Shown: in pieces, positions 61,599-64,000 of the stretch
How positions within the stretch are numbered: position 1 is the first letter of the stretch
Layout: the number at the start of each line of letters is the position of its first letter
NCBI RefSeq assembly: GCF_027923405.1
Contig: NZ_BQYI01000001.1
Coordinates: 2,210,501 to 2,274,500, forward strand
Direction: 5' to 3'
DNA: 64,000 bases
Source: Paenibacillus sp. YYML68
Lineage (GTDB): Bacteria > Bacillota > Bacilli > Paenibacillales > NBRC-103111
Made by a program: the position numbers and the translations under genes
Notes under the pieces: model-generated
Seen by the model: the letters and a program-made list of their open reading frames with translations, nothing else
Databases searched by the model: none
Told to the model about the DNA's origin: nothing

Positions 61599-61756
61599 AT
61601 GGGAAGAACCATCGGCTATATTATTTTGTTAGTTCTGGCCAGCTTTATATCTTTCCTTGTAATAGATTATTCGATTCCCAGGGCAAATTTTACGGAAGTA
61701 ATAGTAATTTTGATTTCAGTTCAAAACTCTGTAATTTTAGCACTACTTCTTAGTAA
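61599..61756 (+). pseudogene. Small membrane protein gene cut by an IS element
   Basis: MGRTIGYIILLVLASFISFLVI then DYSIPRANFTEVIVILISVQNSVILALLLSN: two membrane helices. AGGAAGGAG lies ten bases before ATG 61599. The frame is broken at the IS4-type element, whose right end is outside the window, so the C-terminus cannot be read. Confidence 0.6.
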
Positions 61757-61779
61757 CTTGACAGTGAAAAGTTCTCGAT

Positions 61780-63294
61780 AGAAAACAATCATGGCTTCCT
61801 CGCCACATCCCCGATATGAAAGTTGGGTTTAGCGTGACTGCCTAGTCCCCATACTGAGTAATACTGCGATTGGACAGAAATACGTGGCTCTTTTTGGTGG
61901 TTCGACCCTGTCTAGAAAACTGTGAGCATTCGTTATGTGAGCAACCCCGTGCTGGCTTCGGTACAAGAAGACCGAATGACCGCGGACAGAAAAATGGAGA
62001 CTTCTAACGAATGCGCCAATCGTCAGTATCATTCGATTGGAGGTAGTTAAATGGAGATGTTAATTGCTCGGTGTGCCGGACTGGATGTGCATCAAGAAAC
62101 CATTGTAGCTTGTGTCTTGACTGGCGAAGCGGATGAAGCACCACGCGCTGAAACACGCACTTTCCCTACGATGACTCGTGATTTGTTCTCCTTGATGACA
62201 TGGCTCGAGTCCGAAGGTGTGACGCATATTGCCATGGAGAGTACAGGGATCTACTGGAAACCAGTGTACAACATATTGGAAGGGTACTTCGACATCGCCC
62301 TTGCCAATGCACAACGGATTAAGAATGTTTCTGGACGCAAAACGGATGTCAGCGATGCGGAGTGGATCGCTAAACTTTTGCGCGTAGGATTAATCGAGAA
62401 GAGCTTCGTGCCTACCGAGGATCTCCGAGAATTACGTGATTTAACACGTTTACGTAAGAAACGGGTTGGAAACTTGACCGCAGAGAAAAACCGCATTCAA
62501 AAAATGCTGGAAGCCTCCAACATCAAGTTGGGAACGGTTATTTCAGATGTGTTCGGCGTATCCGGACGCAATTTGCTGGAACGACTGGTCATGCAGGGCT
62601 ACGTCGATCCGGATGATATTGAAGCCCGAGTACATGGCAACGTAAAACGTAATGTCGCTCGGGTGGCCGAGTCGCTCTTCGGAACGTTAAACAAGCACCA
62701 AATCTTGATGATTCGCAATTGCTGGGAGCATATTACCTTCCTCGAGCAATCCATCGCGTTGCTAGATGCAGAAATTGAGGTGCATCTTCAGTCCTATCAG
62801 GAAGCCTATCAGTTGATTCAAACGATTCCGGGCATAAGTGAGATTACCGCCGCAGCGATCATTGCCGAAATCGGAGTCGATATGGATCAGTTCCCAACGG
62901 CTGATCATCTCGCGTCCTGGGCAGGTGTGGCTCCGGGTAACCATGAGAGCGCGGGTAAAAAAAAAGTACACGAACACGTAAGGGCAATCCGCATGTGAAA
63001 ACAGCTTTATGTGAAGCCGCTTGGGCAGCAACGAAGTGCCGAAAATCACAGTTGTCGGTTCGATTTTGGAAAATAGCTGCACGCCGTGGGAAGAACAAAG
63101 CCATTATTGCTCTAGCTCACAAAATGCTCACGATCATCTACATGATGTTAAAGACGAAGTCGACTTATATCGAAGGTGGACCTCCTGTCTCAAAACCTGT
63201 AGCTTAACAGTCTAGCCTATTTTAAGACTGATTATACATCACATCTCAAAAACGATGTGTCGGGCATCCTATTGCTATTTTTCAACTTTCTTCC
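61780..63294 (+). mobile_element. IS110-family element, tandem copy 1
   Basis: 1515 bp, nearly identical to 48746-50260 (one visible change, GATGTGTCGGGC for GATGTGCCGGGC near the right end). Joined directly to a second copy by TTCTTCC-AGAAAAC. Confidence 0.88.
62051..63207 (+). pseudogene. IS110 transposase with a frameshift (tandem copy 1)
   Basis: Carries the same nine-A run as the copy at 49017: 315 residues ending KVHEHVRAIRM, the C-terminus in another frame at 62995-63207. The DEDD domain (GLDVHQETIVACVL, KTDVSDAEWIAKLL) is intact. The shared frameshift shows that both copies descend from one shifted parent, which implies that the shifted form has been moved since. Confidence 0.85.
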
Positions 63295-64000
63295 AGAAAA
63301 CAATCATGGCTTCCTCGCCACATCCCCGATATGAAAGTTGGGTTTAGCGTGACTGCCTAGTCCCCATACTGAGTAATACTGCGATTGGACAGAAATACGT
63401 GGCTCTTTTTGGTGGTTCGACCCTGTCTAGAAAACTGTGAGCATTCGTTATGTGAGCAACCCCGTGCTGGCTTCGGTACAAGAAGACCGAATGACCGCGG
63501 ACAGAAAAATGGAGACTTCTAACGAATGCGCCAATCGTCAGTATCATTCGATTGGAGGTAGTTAAATGGAGATGTTAATTGCTCGGTGTGCCGGACTGGA
63601 TGTGCATCAAGAAACCATTGTAGCTTGTGTCTTGACTGGCGAAGCGGATGAAGCACCACGCGCTGAAACACGCACTTTCCCTACGATGACTCGTGATTTG
63701 TTCTCCTTGATGACATGGCTCGAGTCCGAAGGTGTGACGCATATTGCCATGGAGAGTACAGGGATCTACTGGAAACCAGTGTACAACATATTGGAAGGGT
63801 ACTTCGACATCGCCCTTGCCAATGCACAACGGATTAAGAATGTTTCTGGACGCAAAACGGATGTCAGCGATGCGGAGTGGATCGCTAAACTTTTGCGCGT
63901 AGGATTAATCGAGAAGAGCTTCGTGCCTACCGAGGATCTCCGAGAATTACGTGATTTAACACGTTTACGTAAGAAACGGGTTGGAAACTTGACCGCAGAG
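63295..64000 (+). mobile_element. IS110-family element, tandem copy 2 (runs out of window)
   Basis: Left end AGAAAACAATCATGG directly after the right end of copy 1, then the leader with the GCATTCGTTA/TAACGAATGC stem. Confidence 0.88.
63566..64000 (+). CDS. IS110 transposase, N-terminal part (partial)
   Basis: Frame from ATG 63566, with GGAGG nine bases upstream, to the window end, 145 codons: the DEDD RuvC-like domain with GLDVHQETIVACVL, MESTGIYWKPVYNIL and KTDVSDAEWIAKLL. Whether this copy has seven or nine A in the later run cannot be seen. Confidence 0.88.
   Translation, partial: MEMLIARCAGLDVHQETIVACVLTGEADEAPRAETRTFPTMTRDLFSLMTWLESEGVTHIAMESTGIYWKPVYNILEGYFDIALANAQRIKNVSGRKTDVSDAEWIAKLLRVGLIEKSFVPTEDLRELRDLTRLRKKRVGNLTAE

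Larger units (their letters stand above)
61757..64000 (+). mobile_element. IS4-superfamily element (type 1) with two tandem IS110 copies, left part
   Basis: The left end CTTGACAGTGAAAAGTTCT and the 23-bp spacer before IS110 are identical to those at 48723. Instead of the transposase gene, a second IS110 follows the first. The right part lies beyond the window. Confidence 0.88.

Overview
The window is the distal part of a very large cassette array of integron type, in what looks like a Gram-positive (Bacillota) genome near Paenibacillus, Cohnella or Brevibacillus. The host is inferred from purine-rich AGGAGG-type ribosome sites, a FosB-type thiol transferase, YwqG/DUF1963, DUF1361 and DUF2164 proteins, and the set of insertion sequences. 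From about 2.1 kb to 52.6 kb I count 47 attC-like sites (one split by a transposon), all in the same orientation. Each starts with a RYYYAAC-type box (R'') and ends with a GTTRRRY-type box (R'), with paired L boxes (GTATTCAC/GTGAATAC or GCATTCAC/GTGAATGC) and imperfect inner hairpins. The first bases of each cassette are complementary to its own R'', as expected if each unit was once a circle with a complete attC. The orientation puts any integrase and attI to the left, outside the window. No integrase gene is present here. Cassettes are numbered 1 to 48 from left to right.

Cassette content is unusual. A minority carry genes: fosB (twice), a RelE-type toxin with its antitoxin on the minus strand (four complete copies and one truncated), two GNAT acetyltransferases, a DMP19-family protein, a small membrane protein and several unknown proteins. 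More than half carry no convincing gene. These fall into repeated families: B (12 copies), A1 (8, two of them altered by an insertion sequence), A2 (4), D (2 plus a fragment), a 12-bp tandem-repeat family (3), and a tiny hairpin cassette. Families A and B are about 540 nt long and built from nested, long, near-perfect inverted repeats whose sequences differ between families while the layout is kept. That pattern suggests a large structured RNA or folded single-stranded DNA. In all families and gene cassettes the terminal complementarity runs past the R boxes: GTTRRRYGA, a 2x2 mismatch (AA facing CA), then 5 to 7 cassette-specific base pairs.

The array has been invaded by IS66, IS3, IS110, three different IS4-superfamily elements and a DDE/ATPase transposon that landed inside an attC site. 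Target duplications and uninterrupted sister copies allow several broken genes to be reconstructed across their insertions. The right end of the array is cut by an IS4-superfamily element at 52.6-54.2 kb. From 54.2 to 61.8 kb lies ordinary but partly decayed chromosome: SRPBCC protein, YwqG-like protein, DUF1361 membrane protein, GrpB remnant, DUF2164 protein and 4-oxalocrotonate tautomerase. It ends in an IS4-type element carrying two tandem IS110 copies that runs out of the window.
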